DNA of 64,000 nucleotides, from positions 12,754,866 to 12,818,865 of the forward strand of contig NC_071343.1 of NCBI RefSeq assembly GCF_027744825.2, in the 5' to 3' direction. Position numbers and translations under genes: made by a program. Numbering within the stretch: position 1 is the stretch's first letter; each line of letters begins with the position of its first letter. Source of the stretch: Synchiropus splendidus. Its lineage: Eukaryota; Chordata; Actinopteri; Syngnathiformes; Callionymidae. Of the stretch, positions 1 to 11,093 are shown piece after piece. Below the pieces are notes generated by a model, which made no database searches, had not been told where the DNA came from, and saw nothing but the letters and a program-made list of their open reading frames with translations.

Positions 1-389
1 ACACAATTGCCTTCATGACAACCAAAGGACGAGGAAGGAAGATCGGAGCTCGCGATTTTAGCACGTCAACACCTATATAATGCTTCCATGCGACCATCGT
101 TATTGTGTTCAGTAGGTTACAAAAGTTTGGGACGCTGCTATTTGCAGTTTTTATGCACAAATTTGCTTAAAACATGAATATGTAACGCCCACTCTTATAG
201 TTGACATTCTTAAATCCACGGTTACCGAGCAATAATAATGGTAACTTGATATCTGTCGTTTGATCATTTTTACAACTGCAAAGTTCTTCGTTATGACTTA
301 AAACCACTCAAAATCTCGTATATACCTGTATACAGAGTGAACACAAATGCTCAACATGATTGTATCTGATGTTCTTTCAGGTTGTCATC
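1..389. other. Region upstream of the sgo2 start codon
   Basis: No coding exon is recognised here. A pyrimidine-rich acceptor (ttctttcag, ending at 380) lies nine bases before the sgo2 start codon at 390. This implies an untranslated first exon further upstream, inside or beyond the window edge. A TATA-like string lies near 72-79, but I cannot tie it to a start site. Confidence 0.4.
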
Positions 390-3300
390 ATGTTTCCTCC
401 AACACCCTCAAATACGATGAAACAGACCAAAACTGCGGCTGCAAAAATCAAAAATAAAATCCTCAGTAAGTCATTCTTTTTTTGGTCTGAAATGATCCAA
501 TTCCATACTTTTTAATGCAAGAAAAAATGACATTTGAAACCAATGTTTCCTTTTCCACCAGACACATCCTCATTCTTCAAAATCTCCCTCAAGAGCAACA
601 ATAAGGCCCTTGCTGTTGCTTTAGGAACCCAGAAAGAAAGAAGTAGGCAACAGGAGAGGGAGATAGTTTCACTGCAGAAAAAAGTGAAAGCTCTGTGCTT
701 TGAGCTGGCAGTGAAAAATCACAGAGAAAGGAAACTGGTGAGTGATTTTTCTGTCTTGAGTATCACTGACGTCGGTGATGTTTTTTTGTTTTTGTTTTTT
801 CTTTTTAAAGATCCAAGCCTTAAAGAATCTACAAAGCAGCACTACTGATCACATGAATCAGTTAGTTCAAATATTATCCGAGGTAAGAATGCATTTCTTC
901 TTCCAAAAGGAAACGATATTGATCAACTTGCAGTCTTCTTCACCTGATTCTGACGGAAAACTGGTGTGTGTTGGCTGTCTCTGTGTGCCCTATGGTGAAC
1001 TGTCCAGGGTGTCATTCTTCTGTACTTATCGTGAGAGTTATGGCGGATGGAAGGAACTTCTTTTCATGTCATTAGTACACGGATGACAGACAGATCCAGT
1101 TTGTTTGTGGTCTAAGTGAGATCAATTCACAATTGTGTGTAGTATTTAATTATAAAAAATATGTGCAGTTGACTTCAGCATCACTTCCCTCTTCCAAAGT
1201 TCTGGTGCTCGGAATAAGTATGAAGTTTGTTCCTGATTTAGGTTTCATGTTTCATGTTGTTTTTCATCATCTTCAGAACTGCTCCGATCTTTGTGAAGTT
1301 GAAGTACAACCTAGTGACATCAATAAGCAAAACCCTCCACTGAAAAGGTACAACATATGCCATCCATGTTCCACTAGAGCTGCAGTTAATAAATTCATTG
1401 TTCTCAACAAATATATTAAAATCATTTTCAGTTATTCCATAATTATTACTCCTTTTTTACAGAAGTCTTGCCTGTCCGATTCCTGCCTTTGCTTTGAGTA
1501 CAGACTTACAGGAAAGACCTAATGTTGCTGTAAACGTCAATGTCCAAGATAAACCTCAAGTTATCTCTGGTAAGTCAGTGGTTTGCTTTCTATTACTGTG
1601 TTTGATGTTAATTGTTGTGTCTTTTTTTCCTCATAGATGAAAGGAGAGTTTCACAGCATGACCCAAAATCTGCCTCACAACCATCCAACAGGCTGATAGA
1701 AGAAATTGCAAGACTGTCCTCGGTTTTCTCACAGAACAGCAGCCCTTCACAGCCAGCTCCAGAAAATGCAGCTGCTGTATTTGAGCTTATCAGTGATCAT
1801 TCTATGGTGTGCTCCTCAGAAGTGGCATTGAAGGACACTGAACAAAAATCACATGTGGAGGACCAAACCGTGACGCTGAATTCGTCAATGGACATCTGTG
1901 ATGGCAATGCTTCTGAAATTATTCCTGTTTCTAAACTCAAAGCAAAAAGACATTCAGAAAAGCCAAAACCCAGAAAAAACAAGAAACAAGCTAGCACTGA
2001 AGGAGAAAGAGACTCTGGAAAAGCTGTTTTGACAGAGCTGAATGCGCCAGCTGTTGAAAGGAAGGAGAAAGGCATGCATGCGCAAGATGGATCCAGAGAC
2101 CCATTGCCCAAAAAAGGTCAAGATGTGATGAGCTCTCGGATTCCTACGTTGAGTAAAAAGACACACAAAAATATGAAGTCAGTGACACAGCCTGTTGTCG
2201 ATGACTACGTCGAGGATCTACAGAATCACACGCCTAATGTTGATGAACATTTTCATTTACAAGCAGAGATCGAGAACATGGGAGCCAAAGTCACATGCCG
2301 GCGGTCCCGCTCGAAAAGCCGACAAATGTCCAATACTGTGAGAATGCCACTCGCTACAGCGGCGCCATTGTGTTTCATTGATGACGCAATGGAACGGAAA
2401 GAATCCTCAAAAGAACAAGACCTTTTCGATGTATTCCCATTCTGTGCAGATTTGGATCCAGAAGATTTGGGTCATTCTGTAGACTATAGGCAGAGAAAAC
2501 CGCTGATGACCACCAACATTGAAGCAACCCACAAACCGAAGTGCAGAGGCACATTTGTTGTATCGGTGTCAAGAGAAAGCACAGAGTACGAGAGGAATTC
2601 TACACTATTTGATCACCGATCTGAAGCCAGGTCTGACTGTGAGTCTCACGAAGAAAGTGATCCGACTCCACTGGCAGATGTCATCAATAGGCCGCTAAGC
2701 TGCGGGAAGCGCTCTAGAGAAAACATATGGGAGTTGGACGTCCTTCAAAAGGAGGCAGAGGATGATGGAAGTCAAAGTGCAGCAAACCCAGACTTTCAAA
2801 AAACTAAAAAGCCTCGGCGAGAGGCCACCGGTCGGACCAGCAAGAACAAGGCTGACAAGAATGAACTGTCCAAAGACATGAAGAAGAGTTGTAAAGGTGG
2901 CCCAAAAAAAAGTCTGCCTGTGACTGCCCCGTGTTCTACTCAAGACTTGTCACTTGATGAAAGTGCACCTAGTTACAAATGTGTCGATGACTCACACCAC
3001 AGTGATATTTTTGAGAGCAGTCCAAAAACCGCGAAAAGAAAAGGGAAAAAATCGAAGGGTTCAAAACACGCTCAAGTGAGGAATCCTAGGGAGACTTTTG
3101 TGGTAGAGCGGAGGAAGACTCATATGGTGATAGACACCAGTATATTCACTGATGAAGAGGACTCCACCAGTGAAACACCAGCTTGCCAAAGCCCTGTGGG
3201 CCTGCTGATGGAGGAGATGCCACCGTGGTCGGCCATGAATGACACCGACATTTCCCTCTGTACGCCCAGGGTGACCTCATATGGCACAGGACAAATGGAG

Positions 3301-4082
3301 ACTCCACTGACCTCAGCAGAGCCTACTCCAGGTATAGTGACAAACTTAATATTGATACTTATTATCTACAGTCTGCCTCCTACAACCTTCTTCCCTCCAA
3401 CGCCATTTCCCTTTACTAAAGCAGCAAAAGTTTAGCTGAGGGAAGTTTGTTCCAGTTGTAGAGAATGAGCAGAAATGTTTTGTAAAAGGGTCCCGAATGC
3501 AGTCAAGTCCTTACAGATTTATCTCTAAGAATACACTACTTCTTGTACTTCTTTTGCTTGGTTCCACATCGACCCATCGACATGTTATTTGATATTAACT
3601 CTTCTGTTTTATCTCTCAAAATCTGTCATTTTAAAGAACTATTTCCTGACCAGTTCCTTCACACAACTATAGTATATGTATTGCTTAAGTGATGCAAGCA
3701 TTTTTGGAATTTGTCTGTCTTGAAAAATGTGTTCAACACAGCAAACTTGAAGAGAATACGTCTTATGAGTTATTTTTGGGTTGACTGTTGAATACTTTTG
3801 CAACTACAGATCGCGAGAATCCAGGGAGAACCAGGAGAACCAAGTGCGTTGTCAGTTACAAGGAGCCGACCCTCAATAGGTGAGCACTTCTTCCATGGTA
3901 CTGAATATTTTCCCGACTTAAGAACCACTTGGGGTCTTATCATTACTTTTCCTTGCAGCAAAATGAGACGTGGGGATAAGTTCACCGACTCCAAGTTCCT
4001 CAGCTCTCCAGTCTTTAAGGAGAAGAAGAAAAAGAAGCCAAAGAAGACGCCAAATTTGGCCATACCTCCATTATCTGACTAA
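390..4082 (+). CDS. sgo2: Shugoshin 2 (centromeric cohesin protector), 8 coding exons
   Basis: Shugoshins recruit PP2A to centromeres and shield cohesin from removal in mitosis and meiosis. Coding exons, all with GT-AG borders: 390-465, 562-737, 811-882, 1277-1347, 1463-1569, 1637-3331, 3810-3879, 3959-4082. They total 2391 nt, a multiple of three, giving 796 residues and a TAA stop. Residues about 18-110 form the N-terminal coiled coil; the stretch KIKNKIL..SSFFKISLKSNNKAL matches the SGO2 type rather than SGO1. Exon 6 encodes a long, charged, low-conservation middle region with two TFVV motifs (about 473-476 and 654-657). The C-terminal shugoshin box is at about 739-768 (RTRRTK...SYKEPTLN followed by KMRRGDKFTDSKF), the part known in the family to read Bub1-phosphorylated histone H2A. 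It is followed by a Lys-rich tail. An AATAAA signal lies at 4123-4128. The start is the first ATG after the acceptor at 380. The protein is shorter than human SGO2 (about 1260 residues), the middle region accounting for the difference. Confidence 0.92.
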
Positions 4083-4129
4083 TATTGTGCTACTGTCTTT
4101 GTAGTTTTCTTTTTTTGCCCCGAATAAAT

Positions 4130-4970
4130 GCAACCTTAAAATTTTTATCCAACTTTGAACACATTTTCGTTGTTTCTGTTATTTGTGATGGTAATTGCAG
4201 GTAGCCCATTTAGGTCGTCTCCGTCCTGCTTTTTCCTTTAGGCCCCGCCATTGTTTCAGATTGGCCAGTTTAAATTATTCAGCTGTTCATATGAGAAGTC
4301 TGTTCTGTCTGACGGTAGCAGGGTTGTATTCCATCTGTGGAGAGCGGTTGTAGGTCACTGAAAACCCTACTTTTGCTTAAATCGCCTTTTCACCATGTGA
4401 CCTTTTCTTTTGGACTCTCAGACAATTGTTAGGTGAGTTGAATTTACTGTCATCCTTGTGTTTTTGTCTTTTAAATGAAAGCAGTTGTACAGCAATTTTA
4501 TTTTGTGTAAATGACTTAAAGGGCGTGCGCATTTTTTGTTTGGTCTTGATAAGTCTTCTTGTAAAATTTTGACATCACAAAATGTAAGTCTTGTATTAAA
4601 AAATGTATAAACCTGGGGAACTAAGACATTTGTCTTCTCAGACTAGAACAATGCACATTACAGACTTTCAATGAATGCGAATAGTAGAAAAATACTTCTG
4701 TTAATCCACTGTTAATGGTTTTCATAGACATTGAAAATGAATCATGGTGAATTATCTTGTCACCAATTTTCACTTCTGAAAATAAAGTTATATCCTATCA
4801 TGTTTTAGGACAGTTAAAAAACATTGTGTTGTAGTAGCTGAAAATTGGTGGCATGATGAACATATTAAAATATAGAAGTCAGAATGCAGGATGGTCATGT
4901 CATAATGGGATACAAGATTAAACTTTATTTTGTGGTTGCATTTTTAAGGACTAAAGTTGGATACTGAATG
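4130..4970. other. Intergenic spacer sgo2-gonda1
   Basis: No gene is seen. The GC-richer patch around 4225-4275 contains an inverted CCAAT box (attggcc, near 4260) and could belong to the gonda1 promoter. The rest is AT-rich unique sequence. Confidence 0.4.
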
Positions 4971-6853
4971 ATGGCGTCAAAGCAGCTGAAAAGAAATGTT
5001 GAAGTTCTGATGTAAGTAGATCCAAAGAAGAGTCGAGGAACTGAGAGAAAACATAAAATGCTCATATTCTTCTTCCAGTGGAAATTACGTGGGACGGAAG
5101 CTCAGAGAGAATAATTTTGATCCCAAAGGGAAGGTGGACTCGTCGATGCTGGATGATCTGGTAGACATTCATTCAAGTACTTGGTATCGTAATGAAAGCA
5201 CACAGCGGTGCTGACATTCAGTGATGCATCTAAGTGAAGCATTGATTCCTTGAAATGGTTATTTCATGCGCCCTAACCCTTTCTTGTCTGTCTGCTCTAG
5301 GCTCACTATGATCTTGCAGTAAGTGTTGCTCTATGGTGGTTGGACAAAGATGTACAAGACCACAGAGGCATCACGTGAGCAGCAACATTTACAACAACAA
5401 CAACAAAAGGCAACCTCTGATGACACGTCACTGTTTTTCACTAGTTGGGATCTTACAGGAAGTGACCTCTCCCCAGATCGTTCAGAACGGGAAGCAATGA
5501 TCTTGTCATCGTTTGCTGGAATCTTGATGGTAATGCATTTGTGAATCTAATTCTGAACCTGGAACCTGTGTGATTAATTCTCAATGTTTATCACTTTGAG
5601 AAAGTTGGGATAATTCCTGCTTATATCTGACTGGCTCATCACTATACACATGCCTGCTGGAAAGCATGGAGGTGATTCATTCAAAATTGAAAGCGCTCTG
5701 AAGCACCATGGCAACCACAGCATCCTGCCGAGACATGCTTGCGTTGGACCATCATTTATTTTTCAACAAGACAGTGACCCCCCAAAGGCACCTGCCTTGG
5801 GAGTCAGTTGAGATGATTTTCCTGTTTTACTTCATAGCTGCATAGGTATTCCTTCTCACTTGTGAGGGAATACCATTCGATGAGAATATGTGTCCAAACG
5901 TTTGGCCGGTACACTAGTGTACAATGGGGAGAACCTGATCTGGTGTGCAAATCAGCTGGAGACAGCGGGAAAAGATGTTTCTAGGAGGTTTTTGCCTAGT
6001 AACAATAGTCATTGTTAAAAAAAAAAAGACCAGCTGAGTTGCTGTAGCAGCTTGTACAGCTATTTATCTTTATTTATTTGTAGCTAATAATTTATTTTCC
6101 CTCTTCAGAACAGCATACCAGTGGAGGAAATCTTAAACCTCTATCGTCACAAGCCTTCTGCTACCTTCTCCACCCATGGATCAAAGGTACAACTCACTGA
6201 TATGGCTTTGTTGTAATTTCTTGGATGACATAAACTATGTCATTTTTTTTTTTCAGGGTTCAATCGTATGTCCCTTCACTCTCTCCTATCATCCGTTCGC
6301 CATGCTCAGTTCGTACAAGGCTGTGCACCACTCCAAGACACACAGTACGTCAAGTTCTTCCATACATTGTGAGCATTTTTTTTTTAAACAAATATATTTT
6401 TTATGCAGACCAAAAGCTAAAACGTTGGCTCACTGGTAGGACCAACATGGCACGAGTTCAAGCACCGACTTCTTCCTCCTCCACTCAGTCCTTTGTCTCT
6501 GTAAGTTATCAGAAATTCAACTGAAACATTTAGATGATGTTTTTTCTAGTAGATTTTGGAAATGACTTAATATTACATTACATTGTTATATTTGTATGGC
6601 TGTTGTAAGAGGATAAAACAATATAGCTTTTCATGTCAATACAAACAATAACATAAATAACATAAATCTATTTTCCCGATTTAAAATGATGAAATGATCT
6701 TTGTATTTTGCAAGTCAAGCCGTTAAAGCGCTCTGCCTCCCCCTGGTGGATAATGACAGTACCGCTGTAACCTTTTCCTTCCAGGACAGCTGTGGCACTC
6801 CTGAGGAACGAGATGAGCATTATGAGGGGTCACAAGAGTCTCTGCGGGACTGA
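4971..6853 (+). CDS. gonda1: C2orf80/GONDA1 orthologue, 8 coding exons
   Basis: Orthologue of human C2orf80 (GONDA1, gonad development associated 1), a vertebrate protein of poorly known function. Coding exons: 4971-5011, 5079-5160, 5301-5374, 5445-5529, 6109-6186, 6257-6344, 6409-6500, 6785-6853. The sum is 609 nt, giving 202 residues (human about 193) and a TGA stop. Recognisable family blocks in order are GNYVGRKLRENNFDPKG (exon 2), AHYDLAVSVALWWLD (exon 3), SEREAMILSSFAGILM (exon 4) and LSYHPFAMLSSYKA (exon 6). The last two exons encode a poorly conserved Ser/Thr-rich and acidic tail. ATTAAA at 6906-6911 is the likely poly(A) signal. In human the gene also sits next to the CRYG cluster, so the position supports the identity. 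Intron 4 carries a Tc1 transposon remnant. The exon 4 start at 5445 was chosen because the nearer AG sites break the frame. Confidence 0.88.
5671..5800 (+). mobile_element. Tc1/mariner transposase fragment in gonda1 intron 4
   Basis: The stretch starting near 5671 (attcaaaattgaaagc) runs through catggcaaccacagcatcctg to atttttcaacaagacagtgacccc. It reads as the part of a Tc1-family transposase around the second catalytic Asp (FQQDSDP, usual form QQDNDPKHT). The reading frame is broken and an internal stretch is missing, so it is a dead remnant. No terminal repeats were identified. Confidence 0.7.
5845..5874. repeat. Short hairpin-forming inverted repeat in gonda1 intron 4
   Basis: GGTATTCC at 5845-5852 and GGAATACC at 5867-5874 pair perfectly, and the inner CTCAC/GTGAG extends the stem. 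It lies just downstream of the Tc1 remnant and may be part of a small transposon terminus, but this is not shown. Confidence 0.5.
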
Positions 6854-7235
6854 GGATCCGCTCATGTGATTTTCATACACGGAAAATATCTGAACCTCAT
6901 CTCTCATTAAAACGCAGACAATTTAAAGCCGCTCTCCTGTCGCAGTTTCATGCAAACGTTGAATTTCAGGTCCCACAAAGGGTAAACGGGTCAGTAGGTT
7001 TTGTGATGACTTCAAAGTTTCTGCATCCAAACTTTAATCCACTTGATGAGGGATTAGTGGATAAAACGAGCATATCAAAAAGAGGGTACAGGGGGTCAGT
7101 AATTTGCCAGCTGGGACTTTTGCCGTGATGATTCAGGGAATTTTACTCTATGCCCAGGATCAAGACTTTTGGCAGCCATGCCCGGCGTGGTAAATCCCTA
7201 CTCATTGAAAAAACAGCTCGATTGGGGTCTGCCAA
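6854..7235. other. Spacer between gonda1 and the first crystallin gene
   Basis: Contains the gonda1 poly(A) signal (6906-6911) and leads into the promoter of gene A. No further gene is seen. Confidence 0.5.
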
Positions 7236-7256
7236 GTTGTTATTGAGGTTTATATA
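7236..7256 (+). promoter_or_regulatory. Promoter of gamma-crystallin A
   Basis: TATATA at 7251-7256 lies 70 bases before the start codon at 7327. A Sox-like box (gttgttattg) lies immediately upstream at 7236-7245. Lens gamma-crystallin promoters are known to use Sox and Maf factors close to the TATA box; no good Maf site was seen here. Confidence 0.6.
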
Positions 7257-7326
7257 GCGGCTCGGTGCTCCTCGTTTGTGACACCACCATTTTCCCTCGT
7301 AGACCAGCTCCAGCATTGCTTGCAAG

Positions 7327-9153
7327 ATGAGTTACAAGGTAAGAGCCTCCCGATGGGTTCTCCACGTTTGCTCTCCTTAGGGGGGCAAATTTGAGCATTT
7401 TTTTATCGCACTTATGACTGAATTGCTGAGGTCTTTATTGGACTTTATTGTTTGTTTGCCTCCAGATCTTCTTTTATGAGGACAGAAACTTCCAGGGCCG
7501 CTCTTATGAGTGCAGCAGCGACTGCCCCGACATGCATCCTCACTTCAGCCGCTGCAACTCTGTCAAAGTAGAGAGCGGCTGCTGGGTCCTGTACGAGAAG
7601 CCCAACTATGGAGGCTACCAGTACATCCTGACCCGCGGAGAGTATCCCGACTACCAGCGCTGGATGGGCTACAACGACACCATCAGATCCTGCAGGGCCT
7701 ACTCCTACGTAAGTAGACTTCCATTGCAACACCACGGCTTATAGTTTGATCTGAATATTGCACGCATGATTTTCCCCAAAACATTTGATCAGTTTATTGT
7801 GATTCTGTGGTGTCTGAAAGATGTTGATGAATGCAATAAGTCACCTTTTTTTTAAATTTCAAATCAGCACCACTGCAAAATAATTTGAGCAACACAATAC
7901 AAGTCTATATAAGTTTCTTCAAACTTGGTTGGATTTATATTTTATCAATAGTAGCAGTGATAAAATATAAAAATGCCAAACTATATAATATATAATAAAG
8001 TGCTCTATGACTAAATCTAAATATGAAAAACCACATCTAAATAAATCTAAATATGAAAAACCAAACCACACATAGAAAATATAATCCTCATTGGAACTAT
8101 TGAGCAGCTATATTAAAATTATGAATATATGCTGCTTCTTGATCATATAACAAAACTAATAAATAATAAAAACAGTTACTAAGTAGAATCATTTAAAGCT
8201 GCGGTTGCACCAGTGATAGCACCATGGGATCAGAATATAACCAGCGAACCGAGCGGAGACAAAATATGTCCACACAAAAGTAATTGCTTTAATTCCTCAA
8301 CTCACAATCATTATAGTTTTTAGTAGAATTTGTCCGGCACCAAAGCCGGTCGGTCGGTGCTAAAGCAACTGAGGTCTCGTATTTATTCCCGGTTTGTACA
8401 TGTTCAGAGCATGAGCTACGGTCGCAGAGGCGAAATCGTATGAAATATATATTTCATTTTTTTCATTCAAATTTCTGGCTACATAGGACATAGCTTAAAT
8501 AGAAAGGAGCAATTTGTCTTTCATCCCACTTTATTTTGGTCAGATGTGATTGTTTTTAACACATTTTTTTAAGTTTCATTTGTCATGGAAATGGATGAAG
8601 GTCCCCTTTATGTTTTTCAATGTTATGTTTGAAGGATTGCTGTTAACTGATAAATGAAAAATAATCTGGACATGCGTTCAAACATTTTGAGTCAGGTGGC
8701 CTTACTAAAAAAGGGATTTGTTCAGAGTGGCAAAAGCAGATCAAACAATAGAATAAAATAACAAGTGGCACAACTTAATATTCAGTAAAGTAAGACTATA
8801 CAAACACACAATAAATAAAGATGAGAACATTTTTTGCTTGAATGCACTTTTTATCACGCTCGACTGTGCTCCCCCAGACCAGTGACGGCCCGTACCGCGT
8901 CCGCATCTACGAGCGTCCCAACTTCCAGGGTCAGATGATGGAGTTCAGCGATGACTGCGAGTCAGTCCAGGATCACTTCCGCAGCCGTGACGTCTACTCC
9001 TGCAACGTCCTGGACGGCTACTGGGCTTTCTACGAGCACCCCAACTACCGTGGCCGCCAGTACTTCATGAGACCCGGGGAGTACCGCAAGTTCAGTGACT
9101 GGGGCGCCTCCTGCGCCACCGTGGGGTCCTTCCGTAGAGTCACCGATTTTTAG
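7327..9153 (+). CDS. Gamma-crystallin A, gammaS-like (Trp-rich), 3 exons
   Basis: Structural lens protein of the beta/gamma-crystallin family. Exons: 7327-7338 (MSYK), 7466-7708 (N-terminal domain, 81 codons), 8878-9153 (C-terminal domain, 91 codons plus TAG); 176 residues. Each domain has two Greek-key motifs: [14 protein letters not shown] and [17 protein letters not shown] in domain 1, [14 protein letters not shown] and [16 protein letters not shown] in domain 2. The conserved core Trp residues are kept (CWVLY, RWMGY, YWAFY, SDWGA) and the protein ends SFRRVTDF. This sets it apart from the Trp-poor gammaM genes that follow and places it with gammaS-like proteins. AATAAA at 9202-9207. Intron 2 is about 1.2 kb and AT-rich. 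Calling it a true crygs orthologue would need a tree. Confidence 0.93.
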
Positions 9154-9445
9154 ACCTGGATCTCACCAGATTTGACCTCAGTGTTGAAATTGACGAATAA
9201 TAATAAAGTACTTCTGGCATCATAAAATACTCTGTGGAGTGGAGTCTTTCATTCTAACAGTTCATGCAATGCTGAAATGATTTTAGGATGTAAAACCTAT
9301 TGACATGTTCAATAGATGCCGAGTACAATGATCAGGTTTGCACAACACAGAACTGAGCTCTCCATTCATGGTGAAAGAACAAAAAAGCTGCAGGAATCAT
9401 GGTTCTAGTGCAGACTGTGCTCTTGCTGGAAGCTCTTTCGTTGTC

Positions 9446-9542
9446 TGCTGACCTAAAGGTCACAACGTTACAGGTGTGTCAGAGCTCCTGTTCATAACAG
9501 GCCTCATTAGAATGGAAAAACACCACGGTGTTGCATATATAA
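9446..9542 (+). promoter_or_regulatory. Promoter of gamma-crystallin B
   Basis: TATATAA at 9536-9542 lies 53 bases before the start codon. Upstream, TGCTGAC (9446-9452) is a Maf half-site, and AGGTCA (9457-9462) is a nuclear-receptor half-site of the kind described in some gamma-crystallin promoters. Both assignments are motif matches only. Confidence 0.55.
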
Positions 9543-9594
9543 GTCTTCAGTCGACGGGCTGAGGATAACTGAGAGAACCTCATCGACCGCAAAC

Positions 9595-11032
9595 ATGGGC
9601 AAGGTTAGTGCGTAGCTCCTCACTCTGACGTCCTCATGTGAACCCCAATGAGCACATTGTTTCCATTCTTTTCTCACCAGATTGTCTTCTACGAGGAGAA
9701 GAACTTTGGAGGTCGTCACCATGAGTGCATGAGCGACTGCTCCGACCTACAATCCTTGTTCGACCGCTGTCGCTCCATCAGGGTGGAGAACGGCATGTTC
9801 ATGATCTACGACCGTCCAGGATACGCTGGGACCCCCTTCTTCATGAGGAGGGGCGAGTACTCTGACATCATGGGCATGAGCGGCATGAAGGACTGCGTCA
9901 GGTCCTGTCGCATGATCCCGATGGTGAGTTCATCATATTTAATACCCAAAATCAGCTACAAGAAAAAAGGCAGCTTACTGTAAATTGTTTCTTGTTGTCA
10001 GTAGTAGGCAACATCAAAGTCCTTTTTTAATATTATAATGGCACAACAAGTAGTCCCCATTTTAAAATGCTATTCTTAAACATATTTATTTATTAATGTA
10101 AGAGATAAAAATCCTATAATTTAACACAAAAATAATGAAATACTGTGTACACACTTTATGATAAATATTTAGTATAAGACAACTGTTTTAATGGTGAGTC
10201 TGTAGAATAGTGAGATTTTAAGTGAAAGAACTGCGGCTCAAATTAACTCAGAATATCGTTGAGATGTTGGTTCAAGAAGTCTCAGTGATGAGGCAACAAG
10301 ACAAAATACTTCTCTGAATACTTGATATGTGAAGTGAGCCTGGTCCCGTACTAAGTAAGAATATAAGATACCAACTTAGTAAAGCGAATATAACAGTATT
10401 AACTCAAAATAATCAGATCTGACAATACTACTGACTGTACTGTAATAGTAAACAGTAATATAGTTGGGTGTGAAGTGAAACTATTGCGAAACAGTGAAGG
10501 ACCAAGCAAGAATAAAAGGTGAAATTTCACACAAACTAAACTAGATAAAAGAAAGCAGTGGTGTTTTTGTTTATTACAATTGATAGCGTTCATTTTGAAA
10601 ATAAAAATCGTGGATTTTTTATATAATGTTTGGTTGAAATAGGTCAAGTCAATATGCACTAACATTCTATTAAAGACTAAAGATAGTGTAAATATTTAAT
10701 ACACTTTCCTGCCATGTTGGGCACCATACCGATTGATGTCACGTGACCCCTCTGACCTCCCACAGCACAGGGGAAACTTCAGGATCCGACTGTACGAGAA
10801 CCAGGACATGAGAGGTGAGATGAAGGAGCTGACGGAGGACTGCCCAAACCTGACGGATCGTATCCACCACACCAACTCCTGTGAAGTGGTGGACGGACAC
10901 TGGCTGATGTTCGAGCAGCCCAACTACAGAGGGCGTCAGTTCTATCTGAGACCGGGCCAGTACCGCAGCTACAGCGAGTGGAACGGCAGCACCCCGAGGG
11001 TGGGCTCCATCCGACGCCTCATGGATCTCTAA
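9595..11032 (+). CDS. Gamma-crystallin B, gammaM type, 3 exons
   Basis: Exons: 9595-9603 (MGK), 9681-9923 (81 codons), 10766-11032 (88 codons plus TAA); 172 residues. About 14 residues are Met. Domain 1 lacks Trp: the usual Trp position reads NGMFMIYDRPGYAG. Domain 2 keeps GHWLMFEQPNYRGRQ and has SEWNG near the end. These are the marks of fish gammaM-crystallins, which tolerate very dense packing in the lens nucleus. Domain 2 is a few residues shorter than in the other genes and has an unusual acidic/His stretch (TDRIHHTNSCEVV). AATAAA at 11088-11093. Intron 2 (about 840 bp) is AT-rich and without a recognised element. Confidence 0.92.
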
Positions 11033-11093
11033 AGACGCACGGATGGTTCTCGTCAAATGTCTGCTCTTTGCCGTGTTTCACACATTGAATAAA

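Noticed and set aside
775..1086. Plus-strand frame overlapping sgo2 exon 3
   Set aside because: It reads through the intron from the wrong frame. The sgo2 model with GT-AG borders closes in frame without it.
7445..7735. Antisense open frame over crystallin A exon 2
   Set aside because: Shadow frame. Similar antisense frames lie over almost every crystallin exon (for example 10739-11056, 14360-14812, 16105-16422, 22726-23100, 25614-25943) because of the biased, GC-rich codon use of these genes.
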